From DATMER01 sp035556715 (lineage in GTDB: Bacteria; Acidobacteriota; Thermoanaerobaculia; Multivoradales; UBA5704), in the NCBI GenBank assembly GCA_035556715.1, contig DATMER010000055.1:1-64000 (forward strand): 64,000 nucleotides of DNA, in the 5' to 3' direction. Positions 8,099 through 16,913 of this stretch are shown here, piece by piece; within the stretch, counting starts at the first letter, position 1, and each line of letters starts with the position of its first letter. The translations under genes and the position numbers were made by a program. Below the pieces are notes generated by a model. The model ran no database searches and was not told the origin of the DNA. It saw only the letters and a program-made list of their open reading frames with translations.

Positions 8099-9037
8099 AT
8101 GGCGTCCCCGCCCTCCTCCACTCCGGCCATCCGCTGCCGCGGCCTCGTCAAACGCTTCGAGGACGTCGTGGCCGTCGCCGGGCTCGACCTCGAGATCGCG
8201 CGCGGCGAGTGCTTCGGGCTGCTCGGGCCGAACGGCGCGGGCAAGACCACGACCATCGAGATCCTGGAGGGCTTGACCGAGCCGGACGAGGGGGAGGTCG
8301 AGCTTCTGGGCGAGACCTGGCAGGGGGACGGCCGCGAGCTCCGCGAGCGGCTCGGCGTCTCGCTCCAGGAGACGCAGCTCAACGAGAAGCTTACCGTGGC
8401 CGAGACGATCCGGCTGTTCCGCTCCTTCTACCGCGAGGGGCGCGACCCCGAGCAGGTGCTCGCGGCGCTCGCCCTGGAGGAGAAGCGCGACGCCCGCGTC
8501 GGCAAGCTCTCGGGCGGGCAGAAGCAGCGCCTGGCCGTGGCCTGCGCCCTGGTGGGAGACCCCGATCTGCTGTTCCTCGACGAGCCGACCACGGGTCTCG
8601 ATCCGCAGAGCCGCCTCCAGCTCTGGCAGCAGGTCACCGCCTTCCGCGCGCAGGGCGGAACCGTGCTGCTGACCACTCATTATATGGACGAGGCCGAGCG
8701 CCTCTGCGACCGGGTGGCGATCGTCGATCATGGCCGCGTCATCGCCCTGGGTACGCCGACCGAGCTCATCCGCTCGCTGCACGCGGCCGACGTGATCGAG
8801 TTCATCTCCGAACCCATGCTCATGGAAGAGGACCTGCGGCTCCTCCCCGGAGTTTCGGACGTCCACCGGCGCGGCCCCAACCTAGCGCTCGCCGTCACCT
8901 CGGTGACTGAAAGCGTTCCCCCTCTGCTCGCCGCGGTCGAGCGGGCCGGGGCGCGGCTCACCCACCTCTCGACCCACCGCGCCACCCTCGAAGACCTGTT
9001 CGTATCCCTCACCGGCCGGGAGCTGCGCGATGCCTGA
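8099..9037 (+). CDS. ABC transporter ATP-binding protein (DrrA/ABC-2 type)
   Basis: A 312-residue ATPase with Walker A GPNGAGKTTTIEIL (about 42-55), Q-loop SLQETQLNEKLT, signature LSGGQKQRLAVA, Walker B DLLFLDEPTTGLD and switch His TTHYMDEAE. The C-terminal 80 residues form the DrrA-type accessory domain. It drives export by the permease whose gene overlaps its 3' end by 8 nt. DrrAB-like systems export drugs, lipids or polysaccharides; the cargo is unknown. It is divergent from the secreted heme-oxygenase-fold gene. Confidence 0.94.
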   Translation: MASPPSSTPAIRCRGLVKRFEDVVAVAGLDLEIARGECFGLLGPNGAGKTTTIEILEGLTEPDEGEVELLGETWQGDGRELRERLGVSLQETQLNEKLTVAETIRLFRSFYREGRDPEQVLAALALEEKRDARVGKLSGGQKQRLAVACALVGDPDLLFLDEPTTGLDPQSRLQLWQQVTAFRAQGGTVLLTTHYMDEAERLCDRVAIVDHGRVIALGTPTELIRSLHAADVIEFISEPMLMEEDLRLLPGVSDVHRRGPNLALAVTSVTESVPPLLAAVERAGARLTHLSTHRATLEDLFVSLTGRELRDA

Positions 9038-10082
9038 GAGCGCGGCCCGCATCCGCCTGCACTCATTGCGCGAGCTGACCGCGAGCCGCATGCGGGAGTT
9101 CCTGCGCGAGCCCGAAGCGCTCTTCTGGGTCTTCTTCTTCCCGGTGCTGCTCGCCATCGTGCTCGGCCTTGCCTTCCGCGAGAAGCCTCCGGACCGTGCC
9201 CCAGTCGGCGTGGTCGCCGGGCCGGGCGCCGAGCCGGCCCTGGCTGCCCTGGCGCGCTCGCCCGGACTGCTGCCGAAGACGTATGGCGTGGAGGAGGGCC
9301 GCGAGGCCCTGCGCACGGGCAAGATCTCGCTCCTGGTCGAGCCCGGCCCGCCGGTCGTCTTTCGCTTCGACGAGACCCGTCCCGAGTCGCGCATCGCCCG
9401 CCTCGAGGCGGACGACGCCCTGCAGCGCGCCGCCGGGAGGGCCGACCCGTTGCCGGTGCGCGCCGAGCGGGTCACCGAAAAGGGCTCGCGCTACATCGAC
9501 TTCCTGATCCCGGGCCTGCTGGGAATGAACCTCATGGGCACCGGCATCTGGAGCCTCGCCTTCTCGATCACCTCCGCGCGCAACCGCCGGGTGCTCAAGC
9601 GCCTGGTCGCCACCCCGATGCGGCGCAGCGATTACCTGCTGTCTCAGATCCTGGGGCGGATGGTCTTCCTGCCGCCCGAGATCCTGCTGCTCGCCGGTTT
9701 CGGCTGGCTCGCCTTCGACGTGCCCATGCGCGGGTCGCTGATCCTGTTCTTCGCCGTCTGCCTTCTCGGGGCCATGTCCTTCTGCGGCCTGGGGCTCCTG
9801 ATCGCCTCGCGGGTGCGCACCATCGAGGGGGCGAGCGGGCTCGCCAACCTCGTGATGATGCCGATGTGGCTCCTGTCGGGAGTCTTCTTCTCCGCAGAAA
9901 GGTTTCCGGACGCCGTCCAGCCCCTGATCCGCGCCCTGCCCCTGACCGCGCTCAACGAGGCCCTGCGGATGGTCACGAACGAAGGCCGCGGCCTGGTCGC
10001 GATCGCTCCCCAGCTCGCCATCATCACCGCCTGGGGTCTCGTCAGCTTTGCCGTCGCCCTGAAGATCTTCCGCTGGAAGTAG
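9030..10082 (+). CDS. ABC-2 type transporter permease
   Basis: A 350-residue inner-membrane protein of the ABC2_membrane_3 type. A single N-terminal helix (LFWVFFFPVLLAIVLGLAF, about 31-49) is followed by an extracytoplasmic domain (about 50-155), then five helices, including the region starting YIDFLIPGLLGMNLMGTGIW and MPMWLLSGVFFSAERFP, the typical ABC-2 signature before the last loop. The start codon overlaps the ATPase gene, giving translational coupling. Together they form a complete half-size exporter (two ATPases and two permeases). Confidence 0.92.
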   Translation: MPESAARIRLHSLRELTASRMREFLREPEALFWVFFFPVLLAIVLGLAFREKPPDRAPVGVVAGPGAEPALAALARSPGLLPKTYGVEEGREALRTGKISLLVEPGPPVVFRFDETRPESRIARLEADDALQRAAGRADPLPVRAERVTEKGSRYIDFLIPGLLGMNLMGTGIWSLAFSITSARNRRVLKRLVATPMRRSDYLLSQILGRMVFLPPEILLLAGFGWLAFDVPMRGSLILFFAVCLLGAMSFCGLGLLIASRVRTIEGASGLANLVMMPMWLLSGVFFSAERFPDAVQPLIRALPLTALNEALRMVTNEGRGLVAIAPQLAIITAWGLVSFAVALKIFRWK

Positions 10083-10095
10083 GGAGGAAGAGCGT

Positions 10096-10365
10096 ATGGA
10101 CGCCGATCTCGAGCAGATGTCCCGCGAGCAGCTCATCGACGAAGTCAGGAAGCTGCGACAGGGCATCCGCGATCATCGTGACAGCAAGGGGCACGAGCTG
10201 TGCTGGCATCATCCGGCGCTTTGGGGGCTCCTGCCGGAGAAGACGGATCCGATTCCCGTGGTGCCCGACTGGCCTCAGTTCATGCGGGGCTGCATCAAGT
10301 ACCGCCAGTCGCTCGACGAGCAGGCGCCTGACGCACCGCGATCCGGGGAGCCTTACCAGAGGTGA
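10096..10365 (+). CDS. Small conserved hypothetical protein
   Basis: An 89-residue soluble protein starting with a helix (DLEQMSREQLIDEVRKLRQG) followed by the striking segment CWHHPALWGLLPEK and a tail WPQFMRGCIKYRQSLDEQ. The Cys-Trp-His-His cluster and the conserved look suggest a widespread small family without known function. It begins 13 nt after the ABC permease, with GGAGGAAGAG as ribosome site, and its TGA overlaps the GTG of the next gene, so all four genes are probably one transcript. Confidence 0.65.
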   Translation: MDADLEQMSREQLIDEVRKLRQGIRDHRDSKGHELCWHHPALWGLLPEKTDPIPVVPDWPQFMRGCIKYRQSLDEQAPDAPRSGEPYQR

Positions 10366-10829
10366 AGATCAGGCGCGCGCAGGAATCCGACTCGGCCGAG
10401 CTCACGAGGATCGCCCACGAGTCCAAGAGGCACTGGGGATATCCCGAGCGCTGGATCGAGATCTGGCGGGACGACCTGACGATTTCGCCCGCCTTCATCG
10501 CCGCGAACGAGGTGTACCTGGCCGAGGATGGCAGCGAAGTCCTCGGCTGCTACGGCCTCGCCGCCGGGACGCCGAACTGGACGCTCGAGCACTTCTGGGT
10601 CCGTCCCTCAGCCATGGGAAAGGGCGTGGGACGGCTCCTGTTCGAGCATGCCCGGGAGATCGCCTCGGATGCGGGCGCTCACGGCCTCGAGATCGACGCC
10701 GATCCCAACGCCGAGCCCTTCTACCTGCGAATGGGCGCTCTCCGGGTCGGCGAAGTCCAATCCCAGGTCGAGGGCCAGTCGCGGGTCCGCCCTTTGCTGC
10801 ACCTGCCGCTCGTCAAAGCTTTCCGCTGA
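10362..10829 (+). CDS. GNAT family N-acetyltransferase
   Basis: A 155-residue GNAT fold enzyme with N-terminal IRRAQESDSAELTRIAHESK, the beta4 strand LEHFWVRPSAMGKGVGRLLF carrying the acetyl-CoA pyrophosphate motif (Q/R-x-x-G-x-G/A form, here MGKGVG) and the final motif AEPFYLRMGALRVGE. It starts at GTG inside a GTGA overlap with the gene before it. The acceptor amine is unknown. The 3' end overlaps the convergent DUF4157 gene by 17 nt. Confidence 0.9.
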   Translation: MKIRRAQESDSAELTRIAHESKRHWGYPERWIEIWRDDLTISPAFIAANEVYLAEDGSEVLGCYGLAAGTPNWTLEHFWVRPSAMGKGVGRLLFEHAREIASDAGAHGLEIDADPNAEPFYLRMGALRVGEVQSQVEGQSRVRPLLHLPLVKAFR

Positions 10830-12147
10830 CGACACCCCAGAAGGGGGAAGCCTCGAAGTCGGCGGCATTCGTGAAGGGGCCGTGCTCCAAATTGTTGTGT
10901 ACGTCTCCGTCGGCGGCCCAGAACTCCAGTGCGTCGATGGTGGCCCCACAGGTTTTGAGGTCTCCTCCGGGGGGCCGGTACTTGTGGCTGCAAGAAGGCG
11001 ACATGGTGCGTAGGGTCACGAATACCTGGCTTCCACCCTTGCGGAGGAAAACACCCGCGAAGGCGTTCCCGAAGCTCACGCTGGTGCACCCAGCCGCCCG
11101 GACCTGGGCGTTGGTGGTGAACCAGCAGCGCCGCGGGAACTTGCCGGCCTTGGCTCGGTCGTAAGTCGGAGCCGGCTCGTCAGGCTTCAAGCCCGTCGGA
11201 GCCAGGATACAGCTCGCCCCGTCCGTCATCTGGTCGCTGCCGCTGTGCCCAAACATGATGGCCTCGGCGAGCGGGGTCTGCCCCTCCCCGGAGGCTTTCT
11301 CGATCTCTCCAAGCGGATCAGCCTTGATCTGCTTGGTGCCGGGATAGAAGCGCTTGGCCGAGACGAGAGCCTGGTTCCCCGCGCTCGGATGGAAGTTGAT
11401 GCGCAGGCTGCTCCCGCTCGTCGCCTTGAGGTTGGAGAGGTCGAAGGTATCCCCGATCTGGAGGTACTTCTCGTAGTGCGTCTGAAAGTCGGCGGGCGGC
11501 GTCGCGTAATCTGCCGTCTTCATGGCGAGGGGCTTGATGCCAACCCAGTTCAGAGGGTTGGACTGGACCTTCCCGGGCAACTGGCCCAGGCGGTCTTCCT
11601 CGGAATTGACCGTGGCCGTGTTGTCCTCGATCTTCCAGCGGGCCAGTTGCGCGGAGGCCTGGGAAAGAGGGGGCGCCGGGCAGTCCTGGAGCACGGCCTC
11701 GGCCGCCCGTTCCGCCTCCCGCTCCGAGGCATCACCCGGCTGCGTCACCTCGAGCCGGGCCTGCAGGGACGGCGGCCGGCCCCCCTGCTGGACCACGTGA
11801 GCCATCTCGTGGGCCAGCAGATGCAGGCCCGAACGGGTATGCGGCTGGTACTGCCCGGCTCCGAAGACCACGTGCGGACCCACGGTGTAGGCCCGGGCGC
11901 TGACCGCCCGGGCGGACTCCGCGGCCGTGGTATCCGCGTGGATACGCACCTGGCTGAAGTCGTGGCCGAAGCGTGACTCCAGAAGAGTCCGCGGCCCGGT
12001 GACGACCGGCTGGCCCGGGGACCGCAGGACCTGCTGGACGAGAGGGGACGACAGCCGCGAAAGCGGATTCGCGGCCTGCCGCGCCGGGCTCGCCGGCGAA
12101 CGGGTATGCGCCTTGGGCGATGGACCTGGCCGGTCGGACGTGGACAT
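10813..12147 (-). CDS. DUF4157 (eCIS core-like) protein with possible caspase-like C-terminal domain
   Basis: A 444-residue protein from the ATG at 12147 (MSTSDRPGPSPKAHTRSPAS). Residues about 50-122 are a DUF4157 domain with the inert-metalloprotease-like motif LLAHEMAHVVQQG (HEMAH at 113-117). Such domains mark cargo of extracellular contractile injection systems or stand-alone toxins. The C-terminal 270 residues are not a family I know. They contain EAIMFGHSGSDQ (His301) and AAGCTSVSFGNAFAGVFLRK (Cys354) followed by a hydrophobic strand, an arrangement reminiscent of His/Cys dyads in caspase/CHAT folds. That reading is speculative. No eCIS tube or sheath genes occur in the window. Its promoter would be divergent from the P-loop gene at 12224. 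Confidence 0.75.
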   Translation of the reverse strand: MSTSDRPGPSPKAHTRSPASPARQAANPLSRLSSPLVQQVLRSPGQPVVTGPRTLLESRFGHDFSQVRIHADTTAAESARAVSARAYTVGPHVVFGAGQYQPHTRSGLHLLAHEMAHVVQQGGRPPSLQARLEVTQPGDASEREAERAAEAVLQDCPAPPLSQASAQLARWKIEDNTATVNSEEDRLGQLPGKVQSNPLNWVGIKPLAMKTADYATPPADFQTHYEKYLQIGDTFDLSNLKATSGSSLRINFHPSAGNQALVSAKRFYPGTKQIKADPLGEIEKASGEGQTPLAEAIMFGHSGSDQMTDGASCILAPTGLKPDEPAPTYDRAKAGKFPRRCWFTTNAQVRAAGCTSVSFGNAFAGVFLRKGGSQVFVTLRTMSPSCSHKYRPPGGDLKTCGATIDALEFWAADGDVHNNLEHGPFTNAADFEASPFWGVVSGKL

Positions 12148-12181
12148 GGAGAGCGTTTTCCCCCGGGGAACAGGTTCCGGA

Positions 12182-12187
12182 TACACT
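12182..12187 (+). promoter_or_regulatory. Putative -10 box for the P-loop protein gene
   Basis: TACACT (12182-12187) lies 36 nt before the ATG at 12224, in the divergent intergenic region; no convincing -35. Confidence 0.3.
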
Positions 12188-12223
12188 GGAGAGTGCGCAC
12201 GCGCATCTTTCCATTTCAAAAAG

Positions 12224-12739
12224 ATGGCCGACCCTCCCCGCCTTCCCCACTTGCCCCGAGCCCTGTACATCATCGGGCTGGCCGGCGTCGGCAAGAACCA
12301 CGTCGGCGACCTGATCGGCCGGCTCTCCGGCTGTCATGTCTACCATGCCGACGAGGACCTTCCAGCGGACATGCGCGACGCTGTCGACAGGAACGAGCTC
12401 TGGACGGAAGAGCAGGTGGACGGATTCTACTCCATCATCCGCAGGCGAGCCCTGGAGCTTCTCGAGGTGCATCCCAGGATCGTCATCACCCAGGCGACCT
12501 ACTTCCAGAAATACCGCGACCTCATCCGCGAGGCGATCCCGGACATCGAGCTCCTCTGGGTCGTTGCCGGTCAGGACGTCAATCTCCGAAGGCTCCGGGA
12601 GAGAGGCGACTACGTGTCCGTTGAGTATTTCGAGAAGACCCGGCTCTACTTCGAAACGCCGCCGGAACCGACGAAGACGCTCCTCAACGACGGCGACGAC
12701 TCCGACATCATCCGGCAATTGGCCGCCCTTTACGGCTAG
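12224..12739 (+). CDS. P-loop nucleotide kinase-like protein
   Basis: A 171-residue protein with a Walker A-like GLAGVGKN near residue 20 in which the usual Ser/Thr after Lys is Asn, then HADEDLPADMRDAV and the strand-helix unit IVITQATYFQKYRDLIREAI. The overall pattern is that of shikimate/gluconate kinase-like P-loop enzymes. The Asn replacement may weaken Mg-ATP binding. A longer in-frame ORF extends upstream, but it lies antisense to the DUF4157 gene, and the ATG at 12224 directly precedes the conserved part. Function unknown. Confidence 0.7.
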   Translation: MADPPRLPHLPRALYIIGLAGVGKNHVGDLIGRLSGCHVYHADEDLPADMRDAVDRNELWTEEQVDGFYSIIRRRALELLEVHPRIVITQATYFQKYRDLIREAIPDIELLWVVAGQDVNLRRLRERGDYVSVEYFEKTRLYFETPPEPTKTLLNDGDDSDIIRQLAALYG

Positions 12740-12894
12740 TCATTTCGTGCGAGCCGGCATACACCGGATGTCCTGCGGCGCGGTGGCGCCGATAGAGGGG
12801 ACGGAGCCGCAATCCCAACGGCCTCAGGATCTTGCCTGGTCCGGGCTCGTTATGGCACGGCCATGGCTATGTCCGGCCGGGAGGAGGTGTTCCC

Positions 12895-13191
12895 ATGGGC
12901 TGCCTTGACCTGCTTTTCCTTCCCCTGGAGGCCTTCGTCTGGCACCCGGAGAGGATTTTTTTGATGGCAGGAGTCCTCTGCCTGCTCTTCCTGCTCCTTC
13001 ACTGGCTGCGGCGGCGCGCCTGGCCCGTCCTCTCGGTCGCGATCGCCTGGGGGCTCTGGGCTCCCTGGGAGGCGTACTGCAAGGCAGGGGGATTCAACAT
13101 CCGGATCGACCTTTTCCTGATCGGGCCCGTCCTGCTGATCGCCACGATCGGAGGACTGATCGTGGGGCTCACTCCGCGCTCCCCGGATTAG
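12895..13191 (+). CDS. Small integral membrane protein
   Basis: A 98-residue protein with three predicted helices: IFLMAGVLCLLFLLLHWL, the region around WPVLSVAIAWGLWAPWEA, and DLFLIGPVLLIATIGGLIVG. GAGGAGGT is spaced well before the ATG at 12895, which decides the start. No domain recognised. The region 12740-12894 upstream holds nothing I can name. Confidence 0.6.
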   Translation: MGCLDLLFLPLEAFVWHPERIFLMAGVLCLLFLLLHWLRRRAWPVLSVAIAWGLWAPWEAYCKAGGFNIRIDLFLIGPVLLIATIGGLIVGLTPRSPD

Positions 13192-13194
13192 CTA

Positions 13195-13200
13195 TAGAAT
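13195..13200 (+). promoter_or_regulatory. Putative -10 box for the S8 protease/MBL operon
   Basis: TATAGAAT contains TAGAAT at 13195-13200 (5 of 6 to consensus), 22 nt before the ATG at 13223. The -35 is weak. Confidence 0.4.
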
Positions 13201-13222
13201 TCAAGGTAACAGCGAGGTGACA

Positions 13223-15220
13223 ATGGCGAGCAACCCCGAGAACAGGCCCGAGAGCAAGCCCAAGCTCGACCGCAAGCTGATGGAGCAGCTCATGTTCGGC
13301 ACCGGCCGCGTGCGCCGCTTCACGCAGGATTCCCCCGTGCTGCCGGACGTCTGGCTGGAGTATATGAAGGAGCCGGGCGAGCGTCTCACCGGCAAGCCCG
13401 AGAAGCCCGAGCCGTTCCCGTCGGTGAAGCTGCTGCTCACACCCTTCCGGGAGAACTACGCCGGCGACATCCGGCGCGAGCTGCGGGAACGGCTGGAGAA
13501 AGAGAAGAAAGAGGGCAAAGAGGTGCCGCGCGTCATCTACAACCAGTCGACCGTAGCGGCCACGCTCTGCTTCGAGGACCTCGTCCGGGTGGTCCTTCCC
13601 ATGACCTCCTTCTGGGAGCGCCTCGACAAGCAGTGGAAGATCGAAGCCCTGGACTCTGAGACCGCCCATAAATACCTTGCCGAAGCGGTCAAGGACCCGG
13701 AGCATCCGCCGCTCCTTCCCACCGGGGAGAAGGAGGGCGAGATGAAGCGTCCGCCTCCGGCCCTCCTCTGGATGATCCGCGTCGTCGGAGCGCTGGCCCT
13801 CCTCCATCGAAGAGAGCCGCTGCCGAAGAGGTTCTTTGGGCCGGAGGGCGTGGCCGGGGTCACCACCGGGGACTGGAAGGTCCTGGTCAAGGCCGTGGCC
13901 GACCTGATCCGCGGCGTCGAGCCCGGCAGCAAGAAAGGCCGCATCTATTCGGTCAGCCTGAACCGCGAAGCCTCTCCGACGGTCTCCCGCTCGATGCTTG
14001 CGGTCAAGGCCGATGCCGCCCGGCGCCTGTTCGAAATCTCGTGCAGCGAGCTGGCCTGGGCCGTCATCGACAGCGGGATCGATGCCAGCCACCCCGCATT
14101 CCGCCTGCGGAAGAAAGAGGATGGCAAAGAGGTGCCGTGCAGCCAGACACCTTTCGAGAACGACAAAGGCGAGCCGGAGAACTGCACCCGCGTCGTCGAG
14201 ACCTACGACTTCACGCAGATCGAGCGGCTCCTCGATCCCGACACGCCCGATCTGCCCGAGCACCTGACCGAGAAGCTCAAGGGGAAGTCAAAGAAGGCGC
14301 AGGACCTGCGGGAACAGATCGCAACTGTCAATGAGGCGCTGGCCTCCGGCCGCTCCATCGATTGGAAGCTGATCGCTCCGCTGCTGCGCATCCCGCAGGA
14401 CGAGGGGAAGGACAAGTACATCCCACCGGGCCACGATCACGGGACCCACGTTGCCGGCATCCTCGCCGGCAAGTGGCTGCACGCCGAATGCGAAGAGTTG
14501 GAGGAGGACCTCCTCGGCGTCTGTCCCGACATCCGTCTCTATGACCTGCGCGTACTCGACGCGGACGGGCGCGGCGACGAGTTTGCCGTCATGGCCGCGC
14601 TGCAGTTCATCCGCCATCTCAACTCGACCAACGACTACGTGGCCGTGCACGGCGTGAACATGAGTCTTTCGATCCCGCACGAAGTCTCGAATTATGCCTG
14701 CGGCCGCACGCCGGTCTGCGAGGAGTGCGAGCGCGTGGTGGGCTCGGGCGTGGTAGTGGTGGCCGCGGCCGGGAACCAGGGCTATCGGAAGTCGCTCACT
14801 GCCGAGGGGGTCACGACCGAGTCCTACAGCGACATCAGCATTACCGATCCGGGCAATGCCGAGCTCGTCATCACCGTCGGGGCCACGCACCGCTACCGGC
14901 CGCACACCTACGGGGTGAGCTACTTCTCCAGCCGGGGTCCGACGGGCGACGGCCGTCTCAAGCCCGATCTGGTGGCGCCGGGAGAAAAGATCACGGCGCC
15001 GTTGCCCGGTGACACGTTCGGCCTGAAGGACGGCACGAGCATGGCCGCTCCGCATGTGAGCGGCGTGGCGGCGCTGCTCATGGCCCGGTACAACGAGCTG
15101 GTCGGCCGGCCCGCCCGCATCAAGCAGATCCTCTGCTCGACGGCCACGGACCTCGGCCGCGAAAAGTATTTCCAGGGAGCGGGGATGCTCGACGCCCTGC
15201 GCGCCCTGCAGTCCGTCTGA
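13223..15220 (+). CDS. S8 (subtilisin-like) serine protease, cytoplasmic, with long unknown N-terminal domain
   Basis: A 665-residue protease. Catalytic triad: Asp283 (AWAVIDSGIDASHP), His406 (HDHGTHVAGILAG) and Ser606 (GTSMAAPHVSGVAALL). There is no signal peptide and no I9-type propeptide. Instead, residues 1-270 form a charged, mostly helical region of unknown type. A roughly 120-residue insertion rich in Lys/Glu lies between the Asp and His motifs. The start is taken at ATG 13223 because GAGGTGA precedes it closely. An MBL-fold hydrolase gene follows after 12 nt, so the two act together. The cytoplasmic location suggests a regulated intracellular protease, possibly defensive, rather than a nutritional one. 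Confidence 0.88.
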   Translation: MASNPENRPESKPKLDRKLMEQLMFGTGRVRRFTQDSPVLPDVWLEYMKEPGERLTGKPEKPEPFPSVKLLLTPFRENYAGDIRRELRERLEKEKKEGKEVPRVIYNQSTVAATLCFEDLVRVVLPMTSFWERLDKQWKIEALDSETAHKYLAEAVKDPEHPPLLPTGEKEGEMKRPPPALLWMIRVVGALALLHRREPLPKRFFGPEGVAGVTTGDWKVLVKAVADLIRGVEPGSKKGRIYSVSLNREASPTVSRSMLAVKADAARRLFEISCSELAWAVIDSGIDASHPAFRLRKKEDGKEVPCSQTPFENDKGEPENCTRVVETYDFTQIERLLDPDTPDLPEHLTEKLKGKSKKAQDLREQIATVNEALASGRSIDWKLIAPLLRIPQDEGKDKYIPPGHDHGTHVAGILAGKWLHAECEELEEDLLGVCPDIRLYDLRVLDADGRGDEFAVMAALQFIRHLNSTNDYVAVHGVNMSLSIPHEVSNYACGRTPVCEECERVVGSGVVVVAAAGNQGYRKSLTAEGVTTESYSDISITDPGNAELVITVGATHRYRPHTYGVSYFSSRGPTGDGRLKPDLVAPGEKITAPLPGDTFGLKDGTSMAAPHVSGVAALLMARYNELVGRPARIKQILCSTATDLGREKYFQGAGMLDALRALQSV

Positions 15221-15232
15221 AAGGAGACCGCG

Positions 15233-16378
15233 ATGCTGATCCTCGAAGCGCTCCGCGCGAAATACGGAGACGCCCTCCTCCTCCACTTCGGCACGAAAGA
15301 AAAACCGCAGCTCATCGTGATCGACGGCGGCCCGCCCGGCGTCTACAACGACGCGCTGAAGCCGCGGCTCGAAGAGATCCGCAAGCAGCGCAAGCTTGCC
15401 GAGAACAAGCCGCTGGACATCGAGCTGATGATGGTCAGCCACATCGACGAGGACCACATCGCCGGCGTCCTGCAGCTCGTCCGCAAGATGAAGGACCTCA
15501 AGGAGTCGAAGCAGCCTGTCCCCTGGAACATCCGCCGCTTCTGGCACAACTCCTTCGACGACCTCCTCGGCAACGACGATGTGTCGGTCGCCTCGTCGGC
15601 GTCGGTGATGAGCCCGGCCTCGATCGGCGACATGCTGGGGACGAAGGGCTCCCTGATCCTCGCCAGCGTCGGCCAGGGGCGCGAGCTCCGCAAGCTGCTC
15701 GACGCCTTGCAGCTAGCTGGCAACCCCCCGTTCGATGGCCTGGTGAGGGCCGGGAAGAAGGCGATCACCCTCGGCAACCTGAAGCTCACGGTCGTGGCCC
15801 CGCTCGAAGAGAACCTCCACGAGCTGCAGGAGGAGTGGGACAAGGAAGTAAAAGCCATCCTGAAGAAAGAGAAGAACAAGGAGGCCCTTGCGAAGGCCGC
15901 GGCCTACGTGGACGAGTCGGTCGCCAACCTCTCCAGCATCGTGGTCCTCGTTGAAGGAGATGGCAAGCGCATCCTCCTCACCGGCGACGGCCGCGGCGAC
16001 CACACGCTCCAGGGCCTCAAGAAAGCCAAGCTCCTGAAGGATGGCCAGCTCAAGGTGGACGTACTCAAGATGCCCCATCACGGCAGCGTCCGGAACATCG
16101 ACGAGGACTACTTCGAGACGATCCAGGCCGATCACTACGTCATGTCGGCGGATGGCAAGTTCGACAACCCCGATCTCGCCACGTTGCAGATGCTCTCCAA
16201 GATGCGCCCGGACGACGACTTCACGATCCACCTGACCTACCCCACGGACAAGTTCAACGTGCCGGCAATCGGCAACGAGATCGCCAAGTTTTTCGAGAAG
16301 GAGAAAGCCGCCGGCCGGAAGTACAAGGTCGAGACGCGAAAGCCGGACGACCTCTCGTTCCAGCTCAAGCTCGCCTGA
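15233..16378 (+). CDS. MBL-fold metallohydrolase (ComEC/Rec2-like)
   Basis: A 381-residue soluble metallo-beta-lactamase-fold protein. Near the N-terminus FGTKEKPQLIVIDGGPPGVY is the first strand pair; MMVSHIDEDHIAGVLQLV carries the metal-binding H-x-D-x-D-H set (about residues 65-78), SIVVLVEGDGKRILLTGDGR gives the central Asp ligand, and KMPHHGSVRNIDEDYF supplies the last His pair, the form seen in ComEC C-terminal nuclease-like domains. The likely substrate is a phosphodiester. It is translationally close to the S8 protease gene upstream (12 nt, ribosome site AAGGAG). Confidence 0.85.
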   Translation: MLILEALRAKYGDALLLHFGTKEKPQLIVIDGGPPGVYNDALKPRLEEIRKQRKLAENKPLDIELMMVSHIDEDHIAGVLQLVRKMKDLKESKQPVPWNIRRFWHNSFDDLLGNDDVSVASSASVMSPASIGDMLGTKGSLILASVGQGRELRKLLDALQLAGNPPFDGLVRAGKKAITLGNLKLTVVAPLEENLHELQEEWDKEVKAILKKEKNKEALAKAAAYVDESVANLSSIVVLVEGDGKRILLTGDGRGDHTLQGLKKAKLLKDGQLKVDVLKMPHHGSVRNIDEDYFETIQADHYVMSADGKFDNPDLATLQMLSKMRPDDDFTIHLTYPTDKFNVPAIGNEIAKFFEKEKAAGRKYKVETRKPDDLSFQLKLA

Positions 16379-16425
16379 AGGGGGACGGGGGCCGCCCTCA
16401 CGTCGACACTGAGGTTAGGCGAAGA

Positions 16426-16809
16426 ATGAGGAACAGTAGTTCTATGAAGATGAACAGATTGATACCAATGCTGCCGGTCAAGAGCATGCCAGGAAGTGTG
16501 GACTTTTACTGCGGGATGCTGGGTTTTGAGGTCGAGAAGAGAAACGACGATTGGGGCTGGGCAATGCTTCGCTTCGACGAGTGCCGCCTGATGGTGGATC
16601 AATCGATCAATGCGCACCCGGCCAAGCCTTGCGACTCGATCCTCTATCTGTACCCGGATAATGTCATCGAGTACCACGAGCAAGTCAGGAGGAACGGTTT
16701 GGCTGTGCCGGAGCTGACCGTCACCTTCTACGGCCTCACAGAGTTTCGAATAAGCGATCCGGATGGAAACCGATTATGGATCGGACAAAGCACGTCGCCG
16801 GAGGTCTAG
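16426..16809 (+). CDS. VOC family (glyoxalase/bleomycin-resistance-like) protein
   Basis: A 127-residue single vicinal-oxygen-chelate domain: MLPVKSMPGSVDFYCGMLGF, then WAMLRFDECRLMVDQSI and the final SDPDGNRLWIGQS. Two start codons are possible, 16426 and 16444 (MKMNRLIPML); GAGGAA at 16428-16433 favours 16444, and relatives usually begin there. Could bind a drug, metal-substrate complex or act as a small-molecule enzyme. Base composition is noticeably less GC-rich than the flanks. Confidence 0.8.
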   Translation: MRNSSSMKMNRLIPMLPVKSMPGSVDFYCGMLGFEVEKRNDDWGWAMLRFDECRLMVDQSINAHPAKPCDSILYLYPDNVIEYHEQVRRNGLAVPELTVTFYGLTEFRISDPDGNRLWIGQSTSPEV

Positions 16810-16913
16810 CTATGCGCAGCAATATCCAGGGCCTCCAGCGAACACCTGGGCTCGCGCCAGGCGCACGCTGAGGCCCCAAGTGTTACTGCGCAGCCGCGAT
16901 TGACGAGGTTTTC

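Noticed and set aside
10813..12147. Full extracellular contractile injection system
   Set aside because: No sheath, tube, baseplate or spike genes are found; only the DUF4157 domain is present.
13169..14263. 364-codon minus-strand ORF
   Set aside because: Antisense to the S8 protease; no family resemblance.
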